Positions 51,935-64,000 of a stretch of 64,000 nucleotides of DNA are shown piece after piece (the stretch's first letter is position 1; each line of letters begins with the position of its first letter). The stretch comes from Acanthosoma haemorrhoidale (lineage: Eukaryota > Arthropoda > Insecta > Hemiptera > Acanthosomatidae), in assembly GCA_930367205.1 (NCBI GenBank), contig OV884011.1, forward strand, positions 89,513,474 through 89,577,473, given 5' to 3'. The translations under genes were made by a program, and so were the position numbers. The notes beneath the pieces are model-generated. The model did no database searches, had not been told where the DNA came from, and saw nothing but the letters and a program-made list of their open reading frames with translations.

Positions 51935-52681
51935 CATTTTGAAAAGGGTGCTTCATTCGAGGCATTTTTCATTCATTTTTTTTTTAGAAATATGGGAACA
52001 AGTGGCATTTCAAGTATCCTTCGTTTCAGCATTTCATTTATGTTTTATAGAACTGTTTGCTTCGTATTAATTAGTTTTACTAAATGGCTTCAGAGTTTGG
52101 CCTTAAAACAATATAAAAAGTGTTTATAATATTATCTAATCAATAAGAGTAAAGTAAGCGGACTTCCCCAACTATAATAGCGTGCCTTAGCGAATTTAAC
52201 TTTTTGGTAAATATTTAAATAAGTGTAGTGTCATTATTATTCCGGAACCCAAAACAATAAATTTAATGACGTTCCTCCGACTGAGTTATAATGAGCTCCT
52301 TCAATATATAAACAAATTAGGAATCGCGTGTTTGCTCCCACGTCTGTAAGGATAGAAGAATGCTGAGCCAGCAGAAGGCGGAAGAGAAATGAATGAAATC
52401 ATTCATTTAAATATGAAGTTTTCTGTAGAGAAAGAAGTAGGGGGAAAAAAAACCTCTCACTCAAATGGAAATCAATCTCTAATTTAGGCAATATAAACAA
52501 ACGGAAGGAAAAGGATTCTCCCCACCATTTACTCCCATCTGGCTGAGAAGGGGAAAAAACAAAGTAGAGGGAAACGAAAAAATAATAAAAAAAAAAAAGC
52601 TAATTTGTCAGACCCCGTGTCTGCTTTGATCTGTGACAGGATGGAAATTACATCGGCCTCCTTCCTAGCCAGAGAGGGAGG

Positions 52682-52811
<130 letters not shown>

Positions 52812-52841
52812 CATTTTGAAAAGGGTGCTTCATTCGAGGCA

Positions 52842-54025
52842 CAAAGTATGGTCTGGCCAGTCGGTGAAAAAGTCGCAAATAATTAGGGTGGCTTGGCTAG
52901 CTGGTTGTAGATAGAATACAGTTCTGCTATCACGTCTCCTCTACGTGCCAGCGGCTCTAACACTGTGTCAACCCCCGTCCCGTCCCTTTCTTGCCCTCCC
53001 GCTATTTCCCCTGTAAATCCTAATCCCACTGTGCCCTTTTTTCTACTGTCGACTCATAAATAATAATACAGAATTGTCTACATACATGAACCCTCTGCAC
53101 ACGGTATAGTAGTATATGTAGAAAACATGAAAAATAACACGGACTAATAAGTCCATTGAGTCAGGTCATCATCATCATTCAGGTCAATATCATTTCTAAA
53201 ATTAAATAACTTTTTAGAGGAAAAGAACACGATTATAAATGAAAAATGAATGTGCTTAGAAGGATTCACTCAGCCTTTTCAAAACTAGTACATCTTTCAT
53301 CTTATTACAAACATTCACAAAAAATTTTAAAAACTTGCCGGTACGGTATTTGACGATCTGTGGCATGAAAGTTTGATACATAAATTATTCCATTCTCAAG
53401 TTGCTTGATTAAAGTAAAGAATTGTAATGTTTTCTGTAATACAACTAGTCATTATTCCGTCATTGCTTCCGTGTTAACATGTACAGTGCGAGCTCTACTA
53501 ATATTGCGGGGCTCCCACACGGATCGGTTAATTCTCCACATTTATTCAATATCATATACTATTTATGTGTTTTGTCAATTTACTAATATGAATACAATTA
53601 TTGATGTTTTTGATTTCTTCACAATTTTTCTCTCTCGTCGTCTTGGTACAGCCCAAGTAATCGGTTTTGTTGGTCCCGACGCTCCAACTGTAAAGATGGA
53701 TCAATGGCCTCTTGTAGATTCTGACGAGTGATGCTTTTACGTTTGGATAAGCATAAGGATAATAATGAACAAGAAAAAATTAAGTAGGAGAAAAAAACCT
53801 CGCGTCAGATATGTTTGCCTATTCTCAAACTGCACAAGATCGTCATCAACACCTCTCTTCTCAAGCAATTCTAAACAACTGACATCTCCTTTTAAGCCTA
53901 TCCAGAGCACTGAACTCCCACCGTTCTTCTCTGGTGTTCCAGTAACTGACATACTTCTTGCTGTTTTATATGTACTTTATGTACTTATGTTTGAAATTAA
54001 ACTGTTTTTATATATATATATATAA
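52842..54025. other. Non-coding stretch between the triplication and the LTR fragment
   Basis: A pyrimidine tract ending in TCTTGGTACAG (about 53650) precedes a 25-codon open stretch ending at TGA 53729-53731, which could be a terminal exon. The evidence is thin and no homology is recognised. Confidence 0.35.
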
Positions 54026-54461
54026 TTAATAAGTTGAGCTCCGGACAGCATCAGTATTCAACCTTAATCCCCGAACGTCGGGATGTAAACATCCCGAATG
54101 TAAATATATACGGTTATAGACTTGAAATAAACAGTCTAGTTCTAACTTTCATTCGTGTTGTTTCTCTGTACCTTTTTTTTTTTTTTTAATTCGAAAGCCG
54201 ATAAACATTAACTGGTGCCGAAACCCGGGAATCGTGGAGTGGAAAGAAAACTAAGCAACGGCTGCTCGATTTTTTTTTTTTTTTATTCTCCTTTTTGCCG
54301 AGTTAAATCAAAGAGTGGTTAGAGAAGAAAGAATGGCGGAAGGAGGCGTGCTACGACCACCTGTATACTATATTAGCATCAGCAGTGGATTGGGGGTTGG
54401 GATATCGGCTTTGCTATTTGACAGGATGTTATTGGATCACCATCATCAGATTGATTATTGA
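54026..54461 (+). mobile_element. BEL/Pao-type LTR 3' part with primer-binding site and broken leader/gag start
   Basis: TGGTGCCGAAACCCGGGA at 54213-54230 matches the primer-binding site typical of BEL/Pao LTR retrotransposons. Directly upstream is LTR-like sequence: a hairpin CGGGATGT-AA-ACATCCCG (54079-54096), a polyadenylation signal AATAAA (54126-54131) and a T-rich region. Downstream are about 100 bases of leader and an ATG at 54333, which opens only 42 codons before TGA at 54459-54461. No pol-like sequence and no second LTR were seen, so this is a fragment. The left LTR boundary is uncertain. Confidence 0.65.
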
Positions 54462-55961
54462 AAGACATTTCTACGTACCATGAGCTGGCTCCGGACGTAG
54501 TGTGAGATGGTTTAAAGATGACAGTATGATGATGGCTAACCACATACTTAAGAACTGCAATAATCCCTCTCCATTGACCAGTGTGATGAAACCTATCAAT
54601 CTTCCTCTCGTCAACCAAAGGTGATCCCTACAAATAATTTATTTATACCTAAATTCTAACTGTAGAGTCCTGTTTATGCATTATTGGTACGTTTATCTTG
54701 ATGTTCTATTCGAATTATTTTATTATCAATAACCATAATAATTGTTGAATGAGAGATAAAAATGAACTTGGGTTCTGAGTCGTTGGAAAAACGAGGGATA
54801 TCTTATGCAGTGTTCCTCAAGGTTTCATCTTGATCCCAAATATTACAGATTAAGACTTCATTATAGGGTTTCCTGATGACAATTTGTCCCCTGCCTAACC
54901 CTAGGTGTTGTCATTCATTCGTAACTTGAGTTGAATCATTACTTATATTTGAGGCTAAGTAAAACACCGACACCGGTGTAAATAAATAAAAATACATTTT
55001 ATTTATAATAACATCCCTAAGAAGGAAAATTAAAGAATAAATGAAACGTTTCTATTTAGAATAAGCAGATTCAACAAGTGTGAATAAATTATTAATAAGA
55101 GAGGAAAACAAGAATTAAATATTTGTTCATAAAACGTTCAGATAAAGTATTTTTTACTTCTTGTCGTATTTTGAATTAATTATTCATACTGATTTCACTC
55201 CGTGAATTTTTAGATCTGTTGAATAATGAACGCGACATTCAGCTGTTTTCTTCTTTGTGTTAAATTAAGAAAAGATAAAAAATACTATCGCCAGTTCCTA
55301 TCTTGTTCATATTTCCTTTACAGAAGAGGTTTGGTATCAGTAGTTGTGTATCGACGCCGAGTTTGCTAACAATTGAATAAATTGTTGGAGCATTGGTGAA
55401 AGATAACGGCGCTATCTCCGTTGAACTAACCTCTTCGCTCTGTAACTTTGTTGCCCTGACTTTAATCTTTAACCTTAATACTTGCTCCCGTCCTCAACCG
55501 TTCCATATACATTTCTAATTTTATTGATAGGTTGTCAACACGTGCATTCAAATGTGTTTTGTTCCTTTGCGACTCTTTCGTTATTTTGTTTTGATATATT
55601 TTATTATTTTCTTCTTAGCTAAAATAAAAGTGCGAACTTGCAATAAACATGCGATCCACTAATTTCAAAATCAATAAACAGTAACAGACATCATATGCAG
55701 TAAATATTATTATAATATTTTATTAGAATATTTTTAGCAGTCATAAATAAGTTTGTTGTTTTTGCTGTTCTGAGATGATTCATTATTTATGACAAAAATT
55801 TGATTCCCGTAGCAGTAATAAAAAATAAATACACATGAGATATGACTCCCAAAACCTGTAATTATTTTATCATAATTACTATAATAAGATAAAATTATAA
55901 TAATATTATATTTCAAAAGGTGGTTTTATATATATAAGTTAAAGGCAGAGCCGGCGATTAA

Positions 55962-55996
<35 letters not shown>

Positions 55997-57479
55997 TAAG
56001 CATTTCTTTACTCAAAAAATGTATTGTGAGCGGGCAACTTGTTTCATTCAAACCCATGACCAGCCCCCCAAAAAATTAGCTTAATAATTGCATTAATAAA
56101 TGCTTCCGATTTCCAATAATAATAGATTATAGATTTTTGTATTAAATTATGATAGTACTTTAAGAAACAGGAAATCATTATTGAGAGTTTTAATCTGTGA
56201 TAGTCCGTCCACTATGACGCAAGCTTTAACCAGGACAATTGAGTAGTAAATTTTAAAATATTATAGGATAATGATAATGATGATTACACATTGATAAAAC
56301 TTTTTTAAAGTGGCCATCTTTGAAACACCAACTAAAACAATCGTACAAAATGTAATAAATATAAAAAATCGTTTCTCGATATGAAACCTTTTGTAAGTTG
56401 AGTTAAGAACGAGAAAATTTCGAATTTCATTTAGGAATACAAGGGATGACTGCTGAACTCTAGCACACCATCTCCTCCCGACACCAGGCTCTTGTAGTAG
56501 GACTGGGCTACAACTGCCTGTGGTCCCAATCGTTGGCAGCTAAAGCAGGGAAACCTCTGTTCAGGGAATACTTGGCAGGGGATCCTCCACTGTGTCGGGC
56601 TCAGATAATCCCCAAACAGTTGTTCCCAGCCTCCGTTAATCCGGCCAAAGCTACCTCAAGCCAAGGAGAGCTTAACTCTCACCGACCATTGTTCTCACCC
56701 ACTCCCTAGATATGTACTATTATCCCTTTTCCACTTCGCAATTAAACTTTATTTTCTCAGGGAAGAAAGGGATGTGATAGTTAAACAGAACACAGCATTG
56801 GGTAGGTACTATTTGTTAACTTCTTTATCTAATATGACTATGCTATTATTCTTCGGAATATTCACTAGCTTCTATGTATATGTCAGAATAAAAAGTTTGG
56901 AGTTCATTCCAATAAATGTTTTTTTATTGATTTACCATGTTCAGTCAACTGTACTACGTCAAGATACATGAATTTACATACTCATAACAACCAAACCAAA
57001 GTACAGGAACACAATGCAACCACAGATTATATTATTAATTAAGATTGAAAACAGTGAAAAGAGTATAACAAACTTGCTGAAAAAAAATTAAACAACAACG
57101 TTATTTTACATGCAATATTGATTAAACAACTTATAACATTTACTAACTTTGCAGAATATTTACCGATCCCGGCATATACAACAATATTATTGACAGTGGT
57201 GCTCTACTGTTTTTATTGTTTTTCAAACATATTATTTATTAAATTTAGTCTGATTTTATAGTGTTTCTGTATTAAGTTTTGGTTCTTCTATCTATCAAAT
57301 ATGTAAATTTATCTATCTTCTTCTAAATTGTTGTCCTGTTCGCCTGAATGAGCGAAACGTCGACTGAAGGTGATATATTAATATATAAGATATATTCGAA
57401 GAGACTACAAGCTTTTTTAAATATATAAGTAAGTTACAAATATAACTAAATATTCGCTGTATCGCACAATTGCTACCTG
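54462..57479. other. Non-coding stretch between the LTR fragment and the Tigger element
   Basis: AT-rich apart from a GC-richer patch at 56450-56700 without an open frame. It also contains the 55927-56000 hairpin. No gene is supported. Confidence 0.45.
55927..56000. repeat. Perfect 16-bp inverted repeat merging into a (TA)n tract
   Basis: TATATATATAAGTTAA (55927-55942) and its reverse complement (55958-55973) surround a GC-rich loop, AGGCAGAGCCGGCGA. The right arm runs on as (TA)n to about 55994. It is a likely cruciform or hairpin; no function is visible. Confidence 0.8.
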
Positions 57480-58020
57480 TTAAATGTATGAGATTTTCAT
57501 TATTCTGTGAAAGGCTATCCCAGTCCAACAGAAATTCAACATCTTGTTCCGCATCTTCTGTAAACGGAGGTTCCGCTTCGGTAAACCCATATGCACGAAA
57601 ACAGCTTCTTATTGTACTCTCGCTAACGTTTTTGTACGCCTTTTCAGCTATGTTAATAGCTGAAAAATAAGGTGATTTTATGATCTAGTCCATCCTAGAT
57701 TCTGTCAAGAAGTTGCAACACTACTTCCTTCGGGTATAACGTTTTGAATGCTTTAATTATGCCCTGGTCCAGAGGTTGCAACTTAAAAGTTGTATTGGCG
57801 GTTTTCTTTAAGTTGTGGGTAAATCACCAGTCTTGAAGCGTTTTACTTTGCTGCTTGATGTCTGGGAAGTGATTTTGTCTTTGTTCTTCCGGATTGATGT
57901 GATCGTGGAACGAGGGACGTTAAAACGCCTGTATACGTCAATTTGCTTAAAGGCACTGGCCACGGCGTTTATGATTTGTTGTTTCTCTTTAATAGAGAGG
58001 CTAACTTTTTTCGGAGGCAA
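57480..58020 (-). pseudogene. pogo/Tigger (CENP-B-like) transposase pseudogene, HTH joined to the DDE tail
   Basis: The protein starts at 58020 with MPPKKVSLSIKEKQQIINAV. A psq-type CENP-B N-terminal helix-turn-helix follows, including DVYRRFNVPRSTITSIRKNK, and the frame stops at about 57808. An overlapping frame then gives LKKTANTTFKLQPLDQGIIK, the well-conserved end of the Tigger DDE domain. A stop follows LLDRI, and a further frame gives FSAINIAEKAYKNVSEST and SCFRAYGFTEAEPPF, the C-terminal region. The CENP-B second DNA-binding domain and the first catalytic residues are deleted. The fusion plus stops mean no active enzyme. The family assignment rests on these motifs and is solid. Confidence 0.88.
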
Positions 58021-58478
58021 GGTAACGTGTCACAACGGTAACTAAAACGAGACTGAACTGTAGAAACGAAAGAAAAGCTTAGTACAATTCCTAAAACTTT
58101 CGCTCTTTCCTCTTATAATTTTCTTTCAGTAAAAAAGTGTACGAATGACATTTGGGATTTCATAGAAAACTTGTCTCTCTCAATCACTCTTCTTTTTGCT
58201 TCTGTAGAGCGGATTACTTGATTTCCTAGAAAACATTTATCTCGCACTCATTCTGCTCTCTGGTCTCTCACCGTGCTCTTTCCCTTTCTTGAAACAGTAC
58301 GAATTAACGAGGTTTTTAAGCTGGAAATACGTATTATAAGACGTCTTAAGTGACCTCGAGCATACAAATTACCGAGAGGATTGAAATGCGTTGTTTTTAT
58401 ACCCTTACTGGGATTTTCTCTGGGGACCGGCAAATTTGTACGAATTAGCCAGAAATACGAATAATCGGGATTACACAG
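57480..58478 (-). mobile_element. Internally deleted pogo/Tigger element
   Basis: The 5' end lies near 58478. There, reading on the minus strand, the sequence begins CTGTGTAATCCCGATTATTC next to a TA dinucleotide (58479-58480), like a pogo/Tigger terminus. The transposase start, at 58020, is about 460 bp in. The similarity ends near 57480 and no matching left terminus is recognisable, so the 3' end is probably lost. Confidence 0.75.
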
Positions 58479-59301
58479 TATTACATATCATTAATAGAAG
58501 ACTCTGACTTGACGGCAAACTAAATATGATGTTTTTATTATTAATCAGTTTATTAACGATTTTCCATTATTGTTATTGTGCCCATTTCATTATTGATATC
58601 ATCGGGAAATCAACACCCATGAAGAGGCACGGGTTAAGTTAAAATTTTTTTTAATGATTTTGTGAAATAACAGTTTTAAATAAAGTACTTTTCATATCGC
58701 TCGTAATAGCGAAGTATTAGAAGAGACTACCGACAAACAATTTTTTGTTAAAAATAATATTTAAAAAAAAACTAGAAATGTGTTGTTTAGAACATAAAAA
58801 CTGGATGCATAAAAAAAAATTTTCCTCACATATTTCACCGCAGTGGTCAGAACGATCAGATTCCAATGTCTTTTTTCGGTACTTAAGCTATTTAAGTCCT
58901 CACAAGGACTAACTGTAATATGACTGTAATATGCAGAATACTTATTTGGGTTGTAGTGTAAATGTTTTGGATAAGCAGTTTCGAACAAATTATTGTATTA
59001 TATTGATATGGCTGGTATAAGCTGTCAGTTTTTACAAAAAAAAAAATCTCAGTGAAAAATATAGAACTAATTATAATTGTTAAACAACAGTAGTGAATTT
59101 TAGTCAGTTTTTTGTAATTGGGAACAGGGTTCGGGAGTGGGTGGGAGGGGACCACGCTGTCGCTTTTGTTATACCTCACGACATGACAGAACGGTTCAAG
59201 AGTATGATGTCGTGTCACGTTAGTTTAAGCAGGAGGGGAGGTATTGACACAGCATTCCAGTTAATTGGCTGATACACGTTAGCAACAGCTTTTGATACCG
59301 T
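58479..59301. other. AT-rich non-coding stretch
   Basis: Only chance frames are present. No element ends or exon signals could be supported. Confidence 0.5.
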
Positions 59302-59570
59302 GCAGTTGATGTGAAGCTAATGAGACACAACATATCTATTATGATACGTAATTAACTCCTTCTGATTGTTTCAACGAATATCATTTAAAAAGTAAAGGAA
59401 TGTTTAGGAAAATTTCAGATAATAGAATAATGAAATTATTGGGTTTAGTTAACTAAAATTAATGAATGTGCCCCAGTATGGTACATGCTATGAAACATTA
59501 ATTCATAAAAACTTACTGAAACAAAATAGAACCACATTAAAACCTCATAGAACTACATTAAAACGCTAAT
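59302..59570 (+). repeat. Diverged repeat, copy 1 (blocks P then Q)
   Basis: Block P (59302-59332, GCAGTTGATGTGAAGCTAAT then GAGACACAAC) is followed by block Q (59438-59570: ATTGGGTTTAGTTAACTA, TCATAAAAACTT, TTAAAACCTCATAGA, TTAAAACGCT). The same blocks occur at 61283-61469 in reversed order. Confidence 0.65.
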
Positions 59571-60639
59571 AGTACAGATTGAACAGGCTGAATAATTAGA
59601 TATAATACAAATATATGCGAAGTATTTAGAAATGCATGATGAATAAATGATAAAAAAAGCTAACTAATCAATTATTACCCAACACATCTATAATAACATG
59701 AGTTTTTTGCTATGCATTTCATTCCAGTTAATATATTTTATGAATTGTTATTAAATCAACGTCGCTGTTTTTCTTTTATATATCGTATATTAAACAATTT
59801 TAAATATAATTTCGAATTAATTAAAAAAAATTCTTTAAGATTTCTTCTTCGTAGGTTATGCCACAAACAATTCCGAGTTTGGAGATGATATAATGGATGG
59901 AGTGAAATCTGATAAAGAGATTGGGTCGAAAGATGGTGTCGGGCTCAGATATGTGGGTCCCCAAGGTGGGGCGGAGGCGCCCACCGCGGGCTAGGAACGC
60001 TACAACCTCTAGCCGCCAAGAAAGAGATAAGGCGGGTGGACCTGTGGTCTTTCACCCTGGCTACCGGCCTAGTCGGCCGGGCAGCTTAATTCGTTTTGAT
60101 CTGACTCCATAAGATCTTAGAAGGTGTGCCCCGACAAAGCACTATATCAGGAGAAGAGGTACAGGGTATGTTTATAGATAGGTTATGTGGTCTTGGAATG
60201 ACCAAGAATTCACACTGTAATTGAAAGGTGGCCACAACAGACTGTTTTCACGGTCGGTGGCGCTGTATTGATTAGCAATGAGCGTTACCTGTCAACTCTG
60301 AATTCAGGTTCCTCAAGCGCTTTCGCTGATTCTTCAATTCTTACGAGACTGAGTCAATCCAGCCTCATCCATCCAGGAAAAAAAAAAGACCAGGGATCGA
60401 AATTCGGTAAAAAGCTCAAAGTACTGCACCTATGACGGTACAATACGAAATTGGCGTATCACTATTTTTTCCACCCTTGACTGAGAAGGGGCCCTTGATA
60501 AAATTCCTTTGGACAATTTAATTACCCACTATAGCAGGGCACCTACTCAAAATAGTTTTTAAGTAATTAAACCTTTAAAAATCAATATAACGGAATAAAT
60601 AGGCCAGTCCGACTTGATGTCAACTTGACAGAAGTGATA

Positions 60640-60850
60640 TAAATCACCCGGGATCGCCAAGCAGTGAAGCCCGCTACGGAGGGCTTAAGTTTTTGCTTGG
60701 GCCCACGCCGCTGAGACTAAGAAAAAGGTCATTAAGATTCCATTAGGGGGCCGGTAGAGATCATTAGCCGCAATTATATTCGTTTCGGGGGGATATCGGC
60801 TTCCGGTCCCTCAACCTCTTATCGGAGAGGTGCCTCTAGACTTGCACACT
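60640..60850. other. GC-rich island with stem-loops; unknown role
   Basis: This patch is clearly more GC-rich than its surroundings. It holds an imperfect hairpin at 60657-60700: outer arms CCAAGCA/TGCTTGG, inner arms AAGCCC/GGGCTT around GCTACGGA. A smaller stem, CCTCT/AGAGG, lies at 60815-60830. No open frame fits. It could be a conserved regulatory element or a structured RNA; neither can be shown here. Confidence 0.4.
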
Positions 60851-61282
60851 GCGCGAAAATTAAATTTTGAATTAACTATGGGTAATTAGCTCCGTTTTGA
60901 GAAGAATCACGATGTTAAACGGGTTATTTTAAATGGCCAGAAGGCTATCCTATACTAACCTGTCACAAATTGGAATTACTAGTCGATTGTATGACATCAG
61001 ATTCATTCATACATGCATTAGAAGAATGTATAAGCAGAAGATTTTGGTGGCACGTGTTTCACTCAAGTATGTGTGTTTATAAACAGTTTTAAACCAAAGT
61101 TATACTGCTGGGCTCGGAATTTATAAGCTAAGATGATTGAATAATCGCATTACACAAATATTATTGTTCTTTATGACTGCTTTCATGGCCAACATACATT
61201 ATTTTTGGATGATGAAAGAGCTAATAAGGGTAATAGTAAATTCATTTTAAGAATATTTCATTTTTTCAAATGATGTAATAGA

Positions 61283-61469
61283 ATTGGGTTTAATTAACTA
61301 CGATTAATGCAGTATTAACATTTTAACTCATAAAAACTTGAAAAAAGAGAGCCATATTAAAACCTCATAGAGCTAGATTAAAACGCTTATCGTAGAAACG
61401 TTACACACGAGCGTCAGCTTATGAAAGCAACGCCAATGCAGTTGATGCAAAGCTTACGAGACACGACGA
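61283..61469 (+). repeat. Diverged repeat, copy 2 (blocks Q then P)
   Basis: Block Q (61283-61390: ATTGGGTTTAATTAACTA, TCATAAAAACTT, TTAAAACCTCATAGA, TTAAAACGCT) is followed by block P (61438-61469: GCAGTTGATGCAAAGCTTAC then GAGACACGAC). Both blocks keep the same strand as in copy 1 but swap order. Confidence 0.65.
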
Positions 61470-63660
61470 ATAAATTTTAACAAAACTTACTCGTTGGATT
61501 TCTCTTCACCAAATGGAATTGTGTATGAATGACGATTATGAAAATGACGGTGTCAATGAATAAGCTCATAAATCGTATTTGTTAATGCTGGATAAGCATA
61601 TTGTAATTTAAAAAAAAAAATGGCTTTCTCATTGTATTTAATATCGATTACATTGGTCAAAAAAGTAAACGAATAATGACATAATTGATTGACGACTACA
61701 AAATATCATTAAAAAAAAGCTCACATTCTAATTAAAATATGCATACTTTTAACCGCACTGACATATCCTCTTATCACGAAAGTAACAAGTGATGACATAA
61801 TTACACATCGAGTGGTTGATGATAGGAAGATACACACCAAAGAGTGGACAACAGGTAGATAATTGTGTGCCTGTCGGGCACCCACAGAACACACATAATT
61901 TACATCGAACATGGCGTCACTAGGCCGATATGGCTGATCTTAGCTCAATTATCATGGCCAAGTACATCAGTCATAGAATCCGAGGGCCAATTTTTTACTA
62001 TTATTATAATAATTCGTCAAAAAGCTTCTTGAAAAAAAAAGGATTTTCCCGATTTTGGTTGCATTATTGTTTATGAACAAAATTTATTTTCAAGAATTGG
62101 CTAGGGGTAGCAAGTAATCTTTTTTTTAGGTGGATTTTGATTTTCTATTTTGATGTTATGTAAAAACTCTCTCATGGCGGATATATCGTTAACAAAACTT
62201 AATTATAATTAAACATACATACTGTTAAAAATCCCAAATGTAACATACGCTCCTTTCTTAGCATTGGGTTAAAGTTCCTTACATACTGCTGTATGTGCAA
62301 AGGTGAAATCAAATCTTCACTGTTAAGTGACTACAACGCAAACTGTGAGACCCACCTAAAGCAAATCGATTCCAGGATTTGTTTTGAAACAGACAAAATT
62401 TTAACGATTGTTTACCTAATATGCAACTATAAAAAACTGTGTCGAAAAGCTGCTTACAATAATAGTGCTTATTTATTTTACAATAGTGATTAGAGTTATC
62501 CAGGAATCTTCATTTTCAACCAACTAAGCTCCTAAGGAAAATATTAAACTCACCGTCTATAAGTGCCACTATTATTTTTTTCTTTTTGGATCGCGTTATT
62601 TACTACACTTTAATTATTGACTGGATGTGGCTATGCTTCTAATCAATAAAGAATTTCTACCCTATTTATTATTCAATATTATTCATTATTCCCACACAAT
62701 CGACTGCGGGGAAATTAGGCAGGAGAGTATCACTTATTTTCATGAATCGCTCTAAGCTAGGTTTGTTGTAAGGGGTTGTCAAAAAAACAAAACAAATAAA
62801 TCACCAGACCCAAGCAATAGGAGACCGCAACAATTAAGATGACTTCGGACTAATTCCATCACATCATCGAATATACTGGAACAAGACTGTCAATAATATC
62901 GCAAATTATGGGTCTATGCTATTTTAGATACTGGCTAGAAAGTATGTTGTTCATCACTGCCAAATTCGCTGTACGTGTAGCTCATAAAGAATGAGGAATG
63001 ATTTCCCGGTCAGCCAATGATCAACCGGATCCACCCACCAAGTGATGGATCTTGGTTTCACTGAATCTTTCTGATAAAATTAATACGATAGAATGTTAAA
63101 GCTTGAATCGTACGATTTCATATATATTAAGGAAACATATTCAGCGAATTGTTATCATAAAAGGTAAAAAACCTTTTTGACTAATTCTACCAATGGTCTT
63201 GAAAAAAAGGAACCACCATAAAATCCAAGAATCACCAGGACTGCAGGAATAGTAGGGGGGGGGGATCTCCGAGTCCCCTACTACCTTTTGTTTTTTTGCA
63301 GGGGTTATAGCAATGCCGCAAGTGAATTTGAGAGAGTTCCGAGGTTCGTTTGTATGACTATACGTCGTACGCGACGTGTGTAAATTATAATTTTATTTGC
63401 TATGAATGGGATCCTTTATCTCATTACCCAAGCTCCATCAGGAAATGTATTTTTTTTCCAAAGATAAGAATTTCAAACGGGTTATTATGAGAATTTTTTT
63501 TAACCTCTCTTGAAAATATAATGGAAAAGTGGAAATTGTTAGTTTTTTTTAATGGGATACCTTTCTCATTTAGGCTAGGTTAACTTTTTATGTTCAACCC
63601 AAACCCACAGAAATCATCCATCATATTATTCATCCGTAATAGTGATTGAAATTAACATAC
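61470..63660. other. Non-coding DNA just 3' of the KLF exon
   Basis: This is intron sequence directly downstream of the KLF donor. It is AT-rich, with a poly-G run near 63255-63264. No zinc-finger exon is present in it. Confidence 0.55.
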
Positions 63661-64000
63661 CTGTGTGGGTTCGCTGGTGGGCTTTGAGGTGTGAGCTCTT
63701 GGTGTAGACCTTCTCACAGCCAGGGTACTGACACTTGTGGATCTTCCTCCTGGAGTCGGGAGAGGTGTCCGTCCTGAGGCGGGGCCCCACTGACAGGCGG
63801 GAGCCGAGCCTCACCACCCGGGCACCCTTGACCAGGGACTCGGGTGACGAGGGAGGAGTGAGGGTGGGCAGCGCTTCCCTAGGGATGCTCACTTCCTCAA
63901 GGGGGTAGTCGTCGTCTTCGTCCAAGGGTTCCTTCTTTACGACGACGGCACACGACAGGGAAGATACCGAGCCGTTGGAGGAGAGGGAGAGCGAGTCTAG
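63661..64000 (-). CDS. luna: Kruppel-like factor of KLF6/7 (luna) class, internal exon ending after zinc finger 1 (partial)
   Basis: This exon encodes part of a nuclear C2H2 zinc-finger transcription factor that would bind GC/CACCC-type DNA. The frame is open from the window edge (64000) for 113 codons plus one base. Seen in order: an acidic stretch with VKKEP and DEDDD (residues 19-37; VKKE fits a SUMO site), the proline/serine motif LTPPSSPES (47-55), a basic linker [11 protein letters not shown], and a complete first finger with C90, C95, H108 and H112, including [24 protein letters not shown] plus the SPD-RR-HxC linker point to the KLF6/7 group rather than KLF5/dar1 or Sp factors. The exon stops at 63661 with donor GTATGTT in the first base of the glycine codon of HTGE, a usual KLF junction (phase 1). 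Fingers 2 and 3 should lie at lower coordinates but none was found. The 5' part is outside the window. The family call is strong; the symbol is by homology. Confidence 0.9.

Noticed and set aside
53650..53731. Possible terminal exon after a strong pyrimidine tract
   Set aside because: It is only about 25 codons, with no upstream exon and no recognised homology. Kept only as a remark.
59855..59994. Possible exon after TTTCTTCTTCGTAG, open for about 46 codons
   Set aside because: The acceptor looks fair, but there is no recognised protein and no partner exon, and the strand is opposite to the KLF gene.

Overview
The window looks like AT-rich intergenic or intronic DNA from an arthropod, most likely an insect. 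The signs are a metazoan KLF gene exon at the right edge, broken mariner, pogo/Tigger and BEL/Pao-type transposable elements, tRNA-like SINE fragments, a 175-bp satellite and long GA microsatellites. There are no bacterial-style genes. Most open frames in the region are short, AT-rich and meaningless. I cannot name the species.

Layout, left to right. 1-5127: non-coding DNA with a few GC-richer patches. 5128-5776: a short Tc1/mariner-like element with long terminal inverted repeats (TIRs), TA target duplications and the remains of a transposase HTH region. 6614-18233: an 11.6-kb satellite of about 66 copies of a 175-bp monomer with clear higher-order structure, mostly 13-mers of about 2.28 kb. 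18234-29250: non-coding DNA with SINE-like fragments, an interlocked inverted repeat and two diverged copies of a dispersed repeat. 29259-30290: a mariner transposase pseudogene with one surviving terminal repeat. 30291-42240: non-coding DNA with more SINE-like fragments and a 257-bp MITE (37272-37528). 42249-42480: a possible first exon encoding a signal peptide, with a TATA box. 50588-52841: three tandem copies of a 0.5-0.88-kb segment, each with a long (GA)n tract. About 54026-54461: a BEL/Pao-type LTR end with primer-binding site. 57480-58478: an internally deleted pogo/Tigger element. 59302-61469: two diverged repeat copies and a GC-rich hairpin island. 63661-64000: an exon of a Kruppel-like factor of the KLF6/7 (luna) class, read on the minus strand.

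The only confidently functional gene is the KLF exon. It ends at a good splice donor after the first zinc finger. I found no exon for fingers 2 and 3 anywhere to its left, so most or all of the window may be one very large luna intron. If so, the satellite, the transposons and the possible signal-peptide exon lie inside that intron. That placement is inference. The most unusual structure is the higher-order satellite, followed by the triplicated GA block, whose middle copy carries a deletion with an insertion that looks copied from adjacent sequence.
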